DNA from: Lelliottia amnigena
GTDB taxonomy: Bacteria; Pseudomonadota; Gammaproteobacteria; Enterobacterales; Enterobacteriaceae
NCBI GenBank assembly: GCA_900635465.1
Contig: LR134135.1
Coordinates: 310,001-374,000, forward strand
Length of the DNA: 64,000 nucleotides
Reading direction: 5' to 3'
Both the position numbers and the translations under genes were made by a program. Below are positions 21,685 through 32,097 of this stretch, one piece after another (the stretch's first letter is position 1; every line of letters begins with the position of its first letter). The notes under the pieces were generated by a model. That model had not been told where the DNA came from, searched no databases, and saw only the letters and a list, made by a program, of their open reading frames with translations.

Positions 21685-22359
21685 TTATTCTCCGCTCAAC
21701 GCCTCAAACTCTTCGCAGCCCGTATCAAATCCTTCGCTACAGCTCAGATTGAACCAGTACAGCGCTTTCTGTTTGTTTGGCGTGATGAATCCCTTTTCAC
21801 CCTGCTGGAACACCATTCCGGCCCAGTATTCCGCATATCCGGTTCGTGAAAGGGCTGAGCTGCGTTTAAGCCACAGTTCGGCCTGGGCATCATCCTGCGC
21901 CATCTCTACGCCGTTGGCGTAAATCAGGCCTAACAGCATTTGCGCATCTACCGCCGAATCGTTATCGATATCGTCCGTCGCGGTTTGCAGCAATGTGATC
22001 GCCTGCGGATAGTCAGTGGGTCCCGCCTGGGTGTTCACCAGCAGTCGCGCCAGCATGATGGCACCACGTTTGCTGCCCGCAAGCGTAGCCTGCTGCGCCA
22101 GCGATTTTGCCTGAGCATATTCGCCATGCTTAAAATGAATTTGCGCGAGCAGCGCCATGGCGTCGATATCACCGCCCCTGGCAGCCTTTTCGGCCCACAG
22201 CCCGGCCTGCTTGTCATCACCCGAGCTGAACCAGGTGTCTGCCAGGTAGTATTGCGCGCGTGCATCACCGGCTTCGGCTTTATCTTTAAATTGGCTGCCA
22301 ATTTCGTCAGCGTTGGCAAACGCGGTAAACAGTGACAACAGTATAACAATGAGTTTCAT
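21685..22359 (-). CDS. yjcO: YjcO, Sel1-repeat periplasmic protein
   Basis: 224 residues with a signal peptide (MKLIVILLSLFTAFANADE) and Sel1-like/TPR repeats over about residues 30-215 (units such as AQYYLADTWFSSGDDKQAGLWAEKAA and AQMLLGLIYANGV). It matches E. coli YjcO (229 residues) in place between gltP and fdhF. Such repeats usually scaffold protein interactions; no function is known. Confidence 0.88.
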   Translation of the reverse strand: MKLIVILLSLFTAFANADEIGSQFKDKAEAGDARAQYYLADTWFSSGDDKQAGLWAEKAARGGDIDAMALLAQIHFKHGEYAQAKSLAQQATLAGSKRGAIMLARLLVNTQAGPTDYPQAITLLQTATDDIDNDSAVDAQMLLGLIYANGVEMAQDDAQAELWLKRSSALSRTGYAEYWAGMVFQQGEKGFITPNKQKALYWFNLSCSEGFDTGCEEFEALSGE

Positions 22360-22534
22360 GGATTCTTATCGTTGGGGTACCTATCGCGCAGTATAAAGGG
22401 TAAGACGGCCAATGGAACGAAAACTCACGTTAAGCTTTTATGCAAAATATATAACGTTACGGCGAGAGTAATATTTACAGGGGTAATGAATTTCAGAATA
22501 TGAATGTTCACTCTGACGGAGAAAACCGAAATAA

Positions 22535-22561
22535 AAATGGGATGAATAAATCATCCCATTT
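22535..22561 (-). terminator. Terminator of fdhF
   Basis: 11 bp stem aaatgggatga/tcatcccattt with a 5-base loop. On the minus strand it continues into TTTTTATTT, 24 bp beyond the fdhF stop. Confidence 0.85.
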
Positions 22562-22584
22562 CATTATTGAACGCCGCGTGAGAA

Positions 22585-24732
22585 TCAACCCATGGCGCTT
22601 TCGCGCAAACGGGCTTTCAGCTTCGCATATTCATCAATGACATATTGTTCGGCAGAATGCTGATCGGCGATAGGCTCGACGCGCACGGCGCAATACTTAT
22701 ATTCCGGCGTTTTGGTTATCGGGCTTAAGTTTTCCGTCACCAGCTCGTTACAGGCCCCAATCCACCACTGATAGGTCATGTACACCGCGCCTTTATTGGG
22801 GCGATCGCTGACCTGTGCACGGGTGATAATGCGGCCCTTACGTGAACTTACCCACACCAGCGCTTCATCTTCGATACCCAGTCGCGCGGCATCGGCGGTG
22901 TTGATCTGCGCGTAGCCCGGTTCGTCAGCCAGCGCTGCCAGCGCCGCGCAGTTACCGGTCATCGAGCGGCATGAATAGTGGCCCACTTCACGCACCGTGG
23001 AGAGCACCATCGGATACTCGTCGGTGAGCTTATCGACAGGCGCGACCCAGTCGCAGGTGAAGAACTGCGCCAGTCCGTTCGGGGTATCGAATTTCTCTTT
23101 AAAGAGATACGACGTTCCCTGATCGGCATCCGATTCGTCGCGGCACGGCCACTGAATATACCCCAGCTCACCCATTTTATCGTAGGTGGCGCCGGTGAAA
23201 TCCGGACACAGATGGCGCAACTCGTCCCAAATTTCCTGGGTGTTGTTGTAGTGCATCGGATAGCCCATACGGGTCGCGATTTCGCTGATAATCTGCCAGT
23301 CGGTTTTCAGATCCCACTTCGGCTCCACCGCTTTAAAGAAGCGCTGGAAGCCGCGATCCGCCGCCGTGTAAACCCCTTCATGCTCGCCCCATGACGTTGA
23401 CGGTAAAATCACATCCGCCGCCGCTGCTGTTTTGGTCATAAAGATGTCCTGCACAATCACCAGCTCGAGATCCTCAAACCCTTTACGCACCGCAGAAAGC
23501 TCGGCATCGGTTTGCAGCGGATCTTCGCCCATGATGTACGCCGCGCGCACTTCGCCATGCGCCGCACGATGCGGCAGCTCGCTGATGCGATACCCGGTAT
23601 GCTCAGGCAGGCTTTCAACGCCCCAGGCTTTGGCGAATTTCGCGCGGTTTTCCGGGAATTTAACGTACTGATAGCCCGGATAGGTATCCGGCAGCGCGCC
23701 CATATCACAGGCGCCCTGAACGTTGTTTTGCCCGCGCACCGGGTTGACGCCCACGTGCGGCTTGCCAAGATTCCCGGTCAACATCGCCAGGCTTGTCAGC
23801 GAGCGCACGGTTTCCACGCCCTGATAGAACTGTGTGACGCCCATGCCCCACAGAATCGACGCGGTTTTTGCTGCGGCATACATTCGCGCGGCCTGGCGAA
23901 TCTCGTGCGCGGTCACGCCCGTGATCGTTTCGACCGACTCCGGCGTGTAGCCTTCGACAATCTTGCGATACTCTTCAAACCCTTCGGTACGGCTGGCCAC
24001 AAACGCCTGGTCGTACAGGTTTTCTTCAATGATGACGTGCCCCATCGCGTTGAGCAGGGCGATGTTTGAGCCATTTCTTAACGCGATGTGCATATCCGCA
24101 ATACGCGCCGTCTCGATTTTACGCGGATCGCAGACGATGATTTTCGCTCCGTTGCGCTTCGCATTAATGACGTGATTCGCCACGATCGGATGTGAATCCG
24201 CCGGGTTATAGCCGAAAATAAACACCAGATCGGTGTTATCTATTTCGTTGATAGCATTACTCATTGCGCCGTTACCGACCGACTGGTGCAGACCTGCAAC
24301 CGATGGGCCGTGTCAGACGCGAGCGCAGCAATCGACGTTATTGGTACCAATAACGGCGCGCGCGAATTTTTGCATTACATAGTTGGTTTCGTTACCCGTC
24401 CCGCGTGATGAGCCGGTGGTTTGGATCGCATCCGGGCCATACTTCGCTTTGATGTCGCTCAGGCGGCTGGCGACGTAATCCAGCGCTTCATCCCAGGAGA
24501 CAGACTCCAGTTTGCCACCGCGCGTACGGCGGATCATCGGGGTTTTCAGACGGGGGGTCAGGATCTGGGTATCGTTAATAAAATCCCAGCCGTAGTAGCC
24601 TTTCAGGCACAGCGTGCCCTGATTGGTCTTACCCTGCGCAGCCTCCGCCCGAACGATTTTGCCGTTATCGACCACCAGGTTTATCTTGCAACCCGAGGCA
24701 CAATAGGGGCAAACCGTGACGACTTTTTTCAT
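22585..24732 (-). CDS. fdhF: Formate dehydrogenase H, selenocysteine protein
   Basis: Catalytic subunit of the formate hydrogenlyase complex; oxidises formate to CO2 with a bis-MGD molybdenum cofactor, a [4Fe-4S] cluster and selenocysteine. The frame is read through an in-frame TGA at 24315-24313, the Sec-140 codon (NVDCCARV-U-HGPSVAG). This gives 715 residues, the E. coli length. The cluster motif CPYCASGCKINLVV is at residues 8-21. A SECIS hairpin follows the TGA, a sigma-54 promoter lies upstream, and the hyc genes are not in this window. Automatic callers split it into two frames; that split is not a frameshift. Confidence 0.97.
24276..24315 (-). promoter_or_regulatory. SECIS element of fdhF
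   Basis: Directly 3' of the TGA on the minus strand lies the bacterial SECIS hairpin, with apical stem-loop GGTTGCAGGTCTGCACC as in E. coli fdhF. It binds SelB to insert selenocysteine. Confidence 0.93.
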
Positions 24733-24770
24733 CGGTCTCGCTCCAGTTAATCAGTTCTTCGCACCCATTA

Positions 24771-24786
24771 TGCAGCTTCTATGCCA
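24771..24786 (-). promoter_or_regulatory. Sigma-54 promoter of fdhF
   Basis: On the minus strand TGGCATAGAAGCTGCA has the GG-N10-GC spacing of -24/-12 promoters, about 40 bp upstream of the fdhF ATG. About 75 bp further upstream is an inverted repeat cgtca-aaat-tgacg (24858-24871) with a neighbouring gtgtcg. This is a candidate FhlA activating site. Confidence 0.82.
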
Positions 24787-24987
24787 TATTTTTAGTGTGG
24801 GTATGCCCTGACTTTACGGGCGATGTGCACCAAAAACCCTGACGACGAGCAGGCAATCGTCAAAATTGACGTGTCGAAGGGCAATGGATGTGACATGGGT
24901 TAAAATTCCGTTACGCCGTCATGGATTTGGCTGGAGCCGTTTGCAGAATAGGTCAGACTTAACATAATCCCCTGACGGAAGCATGCG

Positions 24988-25719
24988 ATGAAACCGGCGA
25001 TTCTGGTTGTTGATGACGATACCGCGGTCTGTGAACTGCTGCAGGATGTGCTCAACGAGCACGTTTTTGCCGTGCATGTCTGTCATAACGGGCTGGATGC
25101 GCTGGCGATGGCGCAGCGTGAACCCGCGATTGCGCTGGTGTTGCTGGATATGATGCTGCCGGATATCAACGGCCTGATGGTGTTGCAGCAACTGCAAAAA
25201 TTGCGGCCCGAGCTGCCTGTGGTGATGCTTACGGGCATGGGCGGCGAATCCGATGTGGTGGTGGGGTTGGAGATGGGCGCAGATGATTACATCGGCAAAC
25301 CGTTCAATCCGCGAGTGGTCGTCGCGCGGGTCAAAGCGGTGCTGCGACGCACCGGCGTGCTGGCGGCGGAACCCACTGCGCCGCGCGTTTCAGGGATCGG
25401 TTTTAACGGCTGGACGCTCGACACCACGCGCTGTGAGCTGAGCGATCCCCAGCGCATGACGGTGCCCTTAACGCAGGGTGAATACGGTCTGTTGCTGGCG
25501 CTGGCGCAAAATGCCCGGCGGGTGTTAAGCCGCGAACAGCTGCTGGAGCTGACCCACAGCGAAAGCGCCGAAGTGTTTGACCGCACCATCGACGTGTTGA
25601 TCATGCGTCTGCGACGGAAAATCGAGATCAATCCGCATCAGCCGCTGCTGATTAAAACCATTCGTGGGCTTGGCTATGTCTTTGCCGCAGACGTTTCCCA
25701 CCACGATAAAGCGGCCTAA
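24988..25719 (+). CDS. OmpR-family response regulator of the sugar locus
   Basis: 243-residue two-component regulator. The receiver domain (1-115) has the acidic pair DDD at 9-11, phospho-acceptor Asp near residue 54 (LVLLDMMLPDING) and Lys in GKPF near 104. The OmpR/PhoB winged-helix effector domain (about 135-235) ends in the wing IKTIRGLGYVF. No kinase is adjacent; the only one in the window is the hybrid kinase at 32524-34806, at the far end of the sugar operon, so I infer they form a pair. Its stop overlaps the convergent kinase gene by 4 bp. Confidence 0.85.
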   Translation: MKPAILVVDDDTAVCELLQDVLNEHVFAVHVCHNGLDALAMAQREPAIALVLLDMMLPDINGLMVLQQLQKLRPELPVVMLTGMGGESDVVVGLEMGADDYIGKPFNPRVVVARVKAVLRRTGVLAAEPTAPRVSGIGFNGWTLDTTRCELSDPQRMTVPLTQGEYGLLLALAQNARRVLSREQLLELTHSESAEVFDRTIDVLIMRLRRKIEINPHQPLLIKTIRGLGYVFAADVSHHDKAA

Positions 25720-26721
25720 GCGTTGTCGTGAATTAGCGTCTTAAGCTCTTCCAGCGTTTTTGCCCCGTCAATCGCATTCGCGGCCAACAGGCTGGCTCGC
25801 GCGCAGGCATGCGCCAGCTGAATACTGTCCGTCAACGGCCAGGCTTCGTGGCAGCCATACAAAAATCCCGCGCAAAATGCGTCACCCGCGCCGACGCTGC
25901 CGATAATCTCTTCCTGTTCGAGCTGTTTTGACGCAATCCACTGGCCCGGCTCACCCGGCGCTTCGCCCCAGGCCCCTTCGGGACAATGAATCACCACGCG
26001 CTGTTTGACGCCTGCGGCTAACAGCTGCGACGCCGCCAGCGCGATGTGGTCAATATCCGGGGCATCATCACCGTTACGCATATCCAGCCCGCTAAATTCC
26101 CCGGCTTCCAGCTCGTTAATCACCAGATAATCCACATAACGCAGGGCAGGGAGCACCAGCGGCTGATAGCGTGGATCGCCTTTGCGCGACACCAGGTCGA
26201 GCGACGTTTCATACCCTTGCTCACGCATTTGCGCCAGCAGGCGCGCGCTGCGGGTGCCGAATTCGTCGTCCGGTAAATCCAGGCTGTCGAGCAGCAGCAG
26301 ATACCCCAGATGGAAAATCTTCATCGACGCGTCGAGTCGGTCAAAGGCGGGGAGATCGAGCAGGCGATTGGCGGCAGGCGAATGGAAAAAGGTGCGCTGC
26401 CCAGTGGGATCGGTCATCACCTGCGACATTGACGTGGGGGCAAACGTGGTGCGCTGTACCCGCTGGCGATTGACGTGGTACTGGTCGAGGCATCGCCATA
26501 ATGTAATCGCCATCGCTGTCTTCGCCGATAAGACCGACCGCCTGTAACGGCAAGCCGACGTGCATTTTCGCCAGCGTCAGCAGGACGTTAAGCGGCGCAC
26601 CGCCGGTCGCCCGTTCACTGTGAATAATCTCCGCCAGCCAGCCGCGCTCCGGCCACTGGACGATCTGATGCACATGATCGACCAGCATATTGCCCGCGGC
26701 GATAATCCCTTTGCGTTCCAT
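25716..26721 (-). pseudogene. PfkB-family sugar kinase, frameshifted
   Basis: Ribokinase/PfkB-family carbohydrate kinase read in two frames: 26721 to about 26500 (MERKGIIAAGNMLVDHVHQI, then ATGGAPLNV and GLIGEDSDGDYIM) and about 26500 to 25716 (LDQYHVNRQRVQRTTF and onward). The PfkB signature GSVGAGDAFCAGFLYG with its catalytic Asp is intact near the C-terminus. One extra base near 26496-26500 accounts for the shift; without it the protein is 334 residues. It probably phosphorylates the keto-sugar made by the neighbouring isomerase before aldol cleavage. Its ATG overlaps the aldolase stop. Whether the indel is real or an assembly error is open. Confidence 0.82.
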
Positions 26722-27587
26722 TACGCGTGCCCCGCGCTACCGAAAATACGCATTTGTTCAGAAACGGTGTCGGTAATCGCCTCTTCAATGCCGAGCAGCA
26801 GTTCGGCGAACTCATCGTAAAGCGGCTGGCGATGCGTGATGCGATGCTCAACCGCAGCCAGCGCAGCCTGCGACATACCGGTGTAGAAATTGATTTTGTG
26901 AATGCCGAGTTCAATGGCGCGACGGAAATCGGCATCGCTAATCCCGGAGCCACCGTGCAGCACCAGCGGCAGGCCGGTTTGCTGACGAATCGCGTCCAGA
27001 CGCGGGAAGTCGAGCTTCGGCTCGCCTTTGTATTTGCCATGCGCATTGCCGATAGCCACGGCCAGCGCGTCGATACCCGTCTGATCGACAAACTCACGCG
27101 CCAACTGCGGATCGGTGAAAAAGGCCTCGTCGGCATGACCATACAGCGCGCCGCCTTCGTCACCGCCCACAGCGCCCAGCTCGGCCTCCACCGACACACC
27201 GACCGCATGGCACATTTTCACCACTTCGCGGGTCTGACGGATATTTTCTTCATAGCTCAGCGTCGAGCCATCAAACATCACGGAGCTGAACCCCAGGCGC
27301 AGCGCCCGTACGACTGCCTCAAAATGCAGGCCGTGATCGAGATTCAACACCACTGGAATATCATGGCGCGCGGCTTCAAATCTCACCGCTTCGACTAACG
27401 AGTCGAGGGATAAATACTTAAAATGCACTTCGGCGATGTTGATGATAAACGGCGAGCGCTCCTGTTTTGCCGCGGCGAACAGCGCGCGCAGAAAGTGGGA
27501 GTCGAGTACGTTAAACGCCCCCAGCGCATAACGGTTTTCACGGGCGTGTTCCAGCCCCGCGGCGAGAGAAATCAGTGGCATCTTCAC
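26721..27587 (-). CDS. Class II ketose-bisphosphate/ketose-phosphate aldolase
   Basis: 288-residue zinc-dependent class II aldolase of the FbaA/GatY/KbaY family. The catalytic Asp and first zinc His are in NLDHG (D84, H85), further zinc His residues are in GNAHGKYKG (about 181) and LHGGSG (about 210). It cleaves a ketose phosphate to DHAP plus an aldehyde; the exact substrate cannot be deduced. It sits between isomerase and kinase genes (3 bp and 1 bp junctions), implying the route isomerise, phosphorylate, cleave. Confidence 0.88.
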   Translation of the reverse strand: MKMPLISLAAGLEHARENRYALGAFNVLDSHFLRALFAAAKQERSPFIINIAEVHFKYLSLDSLVEAVRFEAARHDIPVVLNLDHGLHFEAVVRALRLGFSSVMFDGSTLSYEENIRQTREVVKMCHAVGVSVEAELGAVGGDEGGALYGHADEAFFTDPQLAREFVDQTGIDALAVAIGNAHGKYKGEPKLDFPRLDAIRQQTGLPLVLHGGSGISDADFRRAIELGIHKINFYTGMSQAALAAVEHRITHRQPLYDEFAELLLGIEEAITDTVSEQMRIFGSAGHA

Positions 27588-27590
27588 TCC

Positions 27591-28277
27591 TTATAGACGA
27601 AACAGGCTGTACTCGTTACACAGCACCAGCACGGCCGGTTCGTCTTCTTCGATCGTGTTGTAACGCGAGACAGGCTGCAAAAAGTGGTTGTCGTGATCAT
27701 CGTCATTGACCGATGAAACTTCGCCAACCAGCACATCGCCAAAACCCCGCTCCCCCCAAAAACTGTGATAAAGCCCCGGTGTCAGACAGATGCTTTCCCC
27801 GGGTCGAAGGCGCAACTGACTGCCCGCTGCATGCGTCTGAAAGCACCCATCAACGCTAACCGTGACGTCGGTTTCTTCCGTTTCTTCATGCGTGCCGGCA
27901 TTCCAAAGTTCTATAATCAGGTTCCCGCCACCGCGATTAATGATGTCCTCGCGCTTGCGCCAGTGAAAATGCATCGGCGTCACCTGGCCATCGCGAACTT
28001 GCATGATTTTTTCGGCGTAGCATTTTTCATAGGGCGTACCGTTGGGTGAACCGTTTCGCAGTGCAAAAAGCGTTAGCCCAAGCTCTGCGAACCGATTTTC
28101 GCCAAATGCCGTCACGTCCCAGCCAAGTTTTAGGTCAAACACTTCGCGCCAGGCATGATGGTCAAGCTGCTGCCATTGGGTCGGCGGGAAGCTGGCAAAC
28201 GGCGGCAAATGCACATCATGCTTCGAGAAAAACTGCCGCGTATGACCGAGGATTTCATTAATCTCGGAGCGTTTCAT
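27591..28277 (-). CDS. D-lyxose isomerase-like cupin (EcSI family)
   Basis: 228-residue cupin sugar isomerase resembling the E. coli O157:H7 enzyme EcSI, which interconverts D-lyxose/D-xylulose and D-mannose/D-fructose. Metal ligands are in place: H103 and H105 in MHFHW, E110 in RKRE, and H171 in LYHSFWGE. The ATG follows ggagttcc. It opens the enzyme part of the operon, separated from the transporter by a 300 bp repeat array. Substrate assignment beyond the family is inference. Confidence 0.87.
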   Translation of the reverse strand: MKRSEINEILGHTRQFFSKHDVHLPPFASFPPTQWQQLDHHAWREVFDLKLGWDVTAFGENRFAELGLTLFALRNGSPNGTPYEKCYAEKIMQVRDGQVTPMHFHWRKREDIINRGGGNLIIELWNAGTHEETEETDVTVSVDGCFQTHAAGSQLRLRPGESICLTPGLYHSFWGERGFGDVLVGEVSSVNDDDHDNHFLQPVSRYNTIEEDEPAVLVLCNEYSLFRL

Positions 28278-28310
28278 GGGAACTCCTTGGAGTGAATGTG
28301 CGTGCTGTGC

Positions 28311-28613
28311 CCCTCACCCCGGCCCTCTCCCCAGGGGAGAGGGAGAAAAGAGAATCCCGCACCCCGTGAGTAAGAAAAGACCGCATCATCCCGTTCTTCT
28401 CTCCCTATGAGAGAGGGTTAGGGTGAAGGCATCAGACCGCATCAATCAGTTCCCTCTCCCTGTGGGAGAGGGGTAGGGTGAGGGCATCAGACCGCTCCAA
28501 CCCGTTCTTCTCTCCCTGTGGGAAAGGGTTAGGGTGAAGGCATCAGACCGCATCAATCAGTTCCCTCTCCCTGTGGGAGAGGGGTAGGGTGAGGGCATCA
28601 GACCGCACCAATC
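28311..28613. repeat. Tandem array of palindromic repeats, about 55 bp period
   Basis: After a first palindrome (28322-28343), four consecutive units start at about 28393, 28449, 28504 and 28560. Each is a ctctccct...agaggg hairpin plus a gggtgagggcatcagaccg or gggtgaaggcatcagaccg tail. They alternate between a gttcttctctccct type and a gttccctctccct type, giving a nearly exact 111 bp dimer repeated twice. The array lies between the binding-protein gene and the isomerase gene of one operon, where it may uncouple their expression. Confidence 0.85.
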
Positions 28614-29555
28614 TTATTTAACCGTCCAGCCTTTATAGTTAGCGACGCTCTTCTTATCGATCATCGTGACCGGAATCAGCACGGGTTCTTTTGGCGCAGG
28701 TTTGCCCTGTAAAATGTCGTAGCCAATCTCCACCGCTTTGGCCGCCATCACCTGCGGATCCTGCGCTGGCGTCGCAACAAACAGCGAATTCTCACGCTTC
28801 AGCGCCTCTTCACCATCCGGTGAACCATCCACGCCGACGATAAAGAATTCGTTACGCTGAGCCTGTTTTGCCGCCAGATCGGCACCGATCGCCGTCGGAT
28901 CGTTAATCGCAAACACACCGTCGATCTTCGGATTCGCTGCCAGCAATGCGGTCATCACTTCCAGACCGCCTTCACGACTGCCTTTGGCATTCTGGTTATA
29001 TGACAGCACTTTGATCCCCGGATGGCGCTTAAACTCGGTCTGGCACCCTTCGACACGGTTTTGCACCGCAGACACCGGCGGTCCGTTGATGATCACCACA
29101 TCGCCTTTGCCTTTCAGGCGATCGGTGATGTATTTACAGGCCATTTCACCCGCCTGGGTGTTATCGGAGGTGATCGTTGCGTCGGCGCCTTCAGCCGCCA
29201 CGTCAACCGCCACCACCACGATCCCGGCGTCTTTCGCGCGTTTCACCGCCGGGCCGATCCCTTTGGAGTCCGCGGCGTTCAGGATGATCATGTCCACTTT
29301 TGCAGCGATAAAGTTGTCAATCTGCGCCACCTGCTGGCCCAGATCGTAACCGCTGGACACCAGCGTCACTTTGACGTTATCACCGGCCAGTTTGCGCGCT
29401 TCCAGCTCAGCCCCTTTAGTGATCTGTACAAAGAACGGGTTGGCCAAATCGCCCACCGTCACGCCGATAGATTTCAGATCTTTTGCCTGCGCAAACGGAG
29501 CGGAGGCCAGCAGTGCGCCAGCACAGAGCGCGGTAACTAATGGCTTCAAACGCAT
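28614..29555 (-). CDS. Sugar ABC transporter periplasmic binding protein
   Basis: 313-residue RbsB-like periplasmic binding protein. It starts with a signal peptide (MRLKPLVTALCAGALLASAPFAQA), and the two-lobed sugar-binding fold follows (KSIGVTVGDLANPFFVQITKG, then NDPTAIGADLAAKQA and VGVDGSPDGEEAL). It is the receptor of the adjacent permease and ATPase. The ligand is presumably lyxose, mannose or a related pentose/hexose, judging only from the co-operonic isomerase. The 29 bp gap to the permease gene supports co-transcription. Confidence 0.9.
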   Translation of the reverse strand: MRLKPLVTALCAGALLASAPFAQAKDLKSIGVTVGDLANPFFVQITKGAELEARKLAGDNVKVTLVSSGYDLGQQVAQIDNFIAAKVDMIILNAADSKGIGPAVKRAKDAGIVVVAVDVAAEGADATITSDNTQAGEMACKYITDRLKGKGDVVIINGPPVSAVQNRVEGCQTEFKRHPGIKVLSYNQNAKGSREGGLEVMTALLAANPKIDGVFAINDPTAIGADLAAKQAQRNEFFIVGVDGSPDGEEALKRENSLFVATPAQDPQVMAAKAVEIGYDILQGKPAPKEPVLIPVTMIDKKSVANYKGWTVK

Positions 29556-29584
29556 AGGGTAGTCCTCAAGGTAAGATGTTGTTG

Positions 29585-30580
29585 TTATGCACTTTGATGA
29601 TGTCGGGTACGGTATTTGTCGATCAGAACCGCAATGATGATCACCGCCCCTTTGATCACCAGTTGCCAGAAGTACGAAACGCCCATCAGCGTCATGCCGT
29701 TGTTCAGCGTGGCGATAATCAGCGCGCCCACCAGCGTGCCGGTGATCGTGCCGATCCCGCCGACAAAGCTGGTGCCGCCGAGGATCACCGCCGCGATGGC
29801 GTCCAGCTCGTATCCCATGCCTAAATTGCCGTTAGCGCTGTAGAGGCGCGAGGCGCTCATCACGCCGCCCAGACCGGACAGCAGGCCGCTCATGCCGTAC
29901 ACAAACAGCAGCACCAGCCACACTTTGATACCGGTCAGGCGCGCCGCCTGCATATTGCCGCCAACCGCATAGATATGAACGCCAAGCGTGGTGCGGCGCA
30001 GAATAAACCAGCACACCGCGATCACTGCCAGGGCGATCACCACGAGCCACGGAACCGGGCCAAGATAGTTATTGCCGATCCATTCAAAGCTGATATTGGA
30101 GTTAATCACCGTGGTGCCATCGGCCAGCAGATAGGCCGCGCCGCGCAGCGCCGTATAGGTGCCGAGCGTGACGATAAACGGCGGCAATCCGGCAAACGCC
30201 ACCAGCGCGCCGTTGAACAGCCCCAGAACCATGCCGAGCATTAACGCTGCCGGAATCGAGAGCATCGCGAACTCGGGGATTAGCGACACCACCATCGCCG
30301 CCACTGCCGTAGTGCCCAGAATGGACCCCACCGACAGGTCGATCCCGCCGGTCAAAATGATGAACGTCATGCCCGCCGCCAGCACGATGTTGATCGACGC
30401 CTGACGGGTGATATTCAGCAGGTTGCTTTCGGTGAAGAAGTTAGGGGCGATAAAACCAAATACCGCCACGATCAGAATCAAAATCGGTAAAATCCCGACC
30501 GTTTGCATCAGATCGCTCATCAGCATTTTTTTGGCGGAGGCGGATTTCGCCACCTGTTGCGGAGTAGGAGTTTGTGTCAT
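29585..30580 (-). CDS. Sugar ABC transporter permease (RbsC family)
   Basis: 331-residue inner-membrane permease of the ribose/xylose type with about ten hydrophobic segments. It has the family stretch [11 protein letters not shown] and the EAA-like [16 protein letters not shown] loop (seen as [14 protein letters not shown]) that contacts the ATPase. Its start overlaps the ATPase stop by 4 bp. Confidence 0.93.
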   Translation of the reverse strand: MTQTPTPQQVAKSASAKKMLMSDLMQTVGILPILILIVAVFGFIAPNFFTESNLLNITRQASINIVLAAGMTFIILTGGIDLSVGSILGTTAVAAMVVSLIPEFAMLSIPAALMLGMVLGLFNGALVAFAGLPPFIVTLGTYTALRGAAYLLADGTTVINSNISFEWIGNNYLGPVPWLVVIALAVIAVCWFILRRTTLGVHIYAVGGNMQAARLTGIKVWLVLLFVYGMSGLLSGLGGVMSASRLYSANGNLGMGYELDAIAAVILGGTSFVGGIGTITGTLVGALIIATLNNGMTLMGVSYFWQLVIKGAVIIIAVLIDKYRTRHHQSA

Positions 30581-32097
30581 GGTTGCACCGCCTGATGATG
30601 AGAGTCGTTCACGCCGGTTGCCAGCGTCATGATATTTTCCTGAGTAATGCTGTCGCCGTGCAGTTCGCCGGCAATGCTGCCTTCGCGCATCACATATACG
30701 CGGTCGCTCATTCCGACCACTTCCGGTAGCTCGCTGGAGATCATCAAAATCGCCACCCCTTTGCGCGCCATCTGGTTCATGATGCGATAAATCTCGCTTT
30801 TCGCGCCGACGTCCACGCCGCGCGTCGGCTCATCCAGAATCAGAATGCGTGGGCCAATCGCTACCCAGCGGGAGATCAGCAATTTTTGCTGATTGCCCCC
30901 CGATAATCCGCCCGCGCGTACCTGCGAATGCGGCACGCGGATGTTGAGCAGGGCGATGGCGTCATCGGAAATGGACTGCGCTTTTTTGCGGTTCAGCATG
31001 CCGAAGGAGGCGTCGCGCTCAAGCGTCGCCATGGTGATGTTTTCCTGCGCCGCCAGTTCCAGGAACAGCCCTTGCTCTTTGCGGTTCTCGGTCAGATAAC
31101 CAATACCCTGATCGATGGCGGCGCGGGGGGAGTGAATCACCACCGGTTCGCCGTCAACCTCAATCATGCCGCCCGTGGCTTTACGTACGCCAAAAATCAG
31201 ATGGGCCAGCTCAGAACGCCCGGCGCCGACCAGCCCGGCCAGCCCGACGATCTCGCCGGAACGTACCTGCAGGCTGCACGGCTGGACTTTTTTGCCATCC
31301 GTCAGGTGATGCACGTTGAGACGCGGACCGCCCAGCGGGATATCGCGCTCTTTGTTGAACAGATCGCTCAGCGGACGGCCCACCATCATGCGCACCAGCT
31401 CGGAGGCATTCAGTTTGTCGCGCGTCAGGCTGCCGACGTACTGCCCGTCACGCAGGACGCTCACGCGGTCAGAAAGCTCATACACTTCCGCCATGCGATG
31501 GCTGATGTAGATGATTGCCATCCCCTCATCGCGCAGGCGCAAAATCAGTTCAAACAGGCGATGGGTTTCACGCGATGAGAGGGCGGCGGTCGGTTCATCC
31601 ATCACCAGCACGCGGCTTTTACGGTGCAGCGCGCGGGCGATTTCCACCTGCTGCTGCTCGGCAATGGTGAGCTTCATGACTAAATCGGTGGATTTAAAAT
31701 GCGCGCCAAGCCGGTCGATGACCGTCTGCGCCTGCGCGGCCATCTCTTTACGCTGCACCAGTCCGCCGCGTGACAGCTCGCTGCCGAGGAAAATATTCTC
31801 CGCAACGGTGAGATTTGGCGCGAGCTGCATCTCCTGGTAAATCAGCGTGATGCCCGCTGCCAGCGCGTCTTTGGGGCCTTTGATGGTGTAGGGCTGGCCG
31901 TCGATCAGGACTTCGCCGCTGGTGGCGATATATGCCCCCGCGAGGATCTTCATCAGCGTGCTTTTGCCCGCGCCGTTTTCGCCCATTAACGCGTGGATCT
32001 CACCGGGCCAGACCGTCAGATCCACACCCTTGAGTGCGTGGAAGTTGCCAAAGGTTTTGGCAATATTGCGCATCTCTAGTACCGGGGTCCTGCTCAT
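30577..32097 (-). CDS. Sugar ABC transporter ATPase (RbsA family)
   Basis: 506-residue double ATPase of the RbsA/MglA/XylG type. The first domain has Walker [13 protein letters not shown], signature [14 protein letters not shown] and Walker [13 protein letters not shown]. The second carries the atypical LVGAGRSEL loop, [14 protein letters not shown] and [11 protein letters not shown]. It is the first gene of the leftward sugar operon, whose promoter must lie in the 426 bp before the divergent histidine kinase gene. Confidence 0.94.
   Translation of the reverse strand: MSRTPVLEMRNIAKTFGNFHALKGVDLTVWPGEIHALMGENGAGKSTLMKILAGAYIATSGEVLIDGQPYTIKGPKDALAAGITLIYQEMQLAPNLTVAENIFLGSELSRGGLVQRKEMAAQAQTVIDRLGAHFKSTDLVMKLTIAEQQQVEIARALHRKSRVLVMDEPTAALSSRETHRLFELILRLRDEGMAIIYISHRMAEVYELSDRVSVLRDGQYVGSLTRDKLNASELVRMMVGRPLSDLFNKERDIPLGGPRLNVHHLTDGKKVQPCSLQVRSGEIVGLAGLVGAGRSELAHLIFGVRKATGGMIEVDGEPVVIHSPRAAIDQGIGYLTENRKEQGLFLELAAQENITMATLERDASFGMLNRKKAQSISDDAIALLNIRVPHSQVRAGGLSGGNQQKLLISRWVAIGPRILILDEPTRGVDVGAKSEIYRIMNQMARKGVAILMISSELPEVVGMSDRVYVMREGSIAGELHGDSITQENIMTLATGVNDSHHQAVQP

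Noticed and set aside
24310..24320. Nonsense mutation splitting fdhF
   Set aside because: The TGA is the selenocysteine codon and is followed by the SECIS hairpin; the full length equals E. coli FdhF.
28311..28613. CRISPR-like regular spacing of the repeat units
   Set aside because: Units are contiguous, there are no unique spacers, each unit is itself a palindrome, and no cas genes are present. The same holds for the arrays at 32.2 and 44.6 kb.
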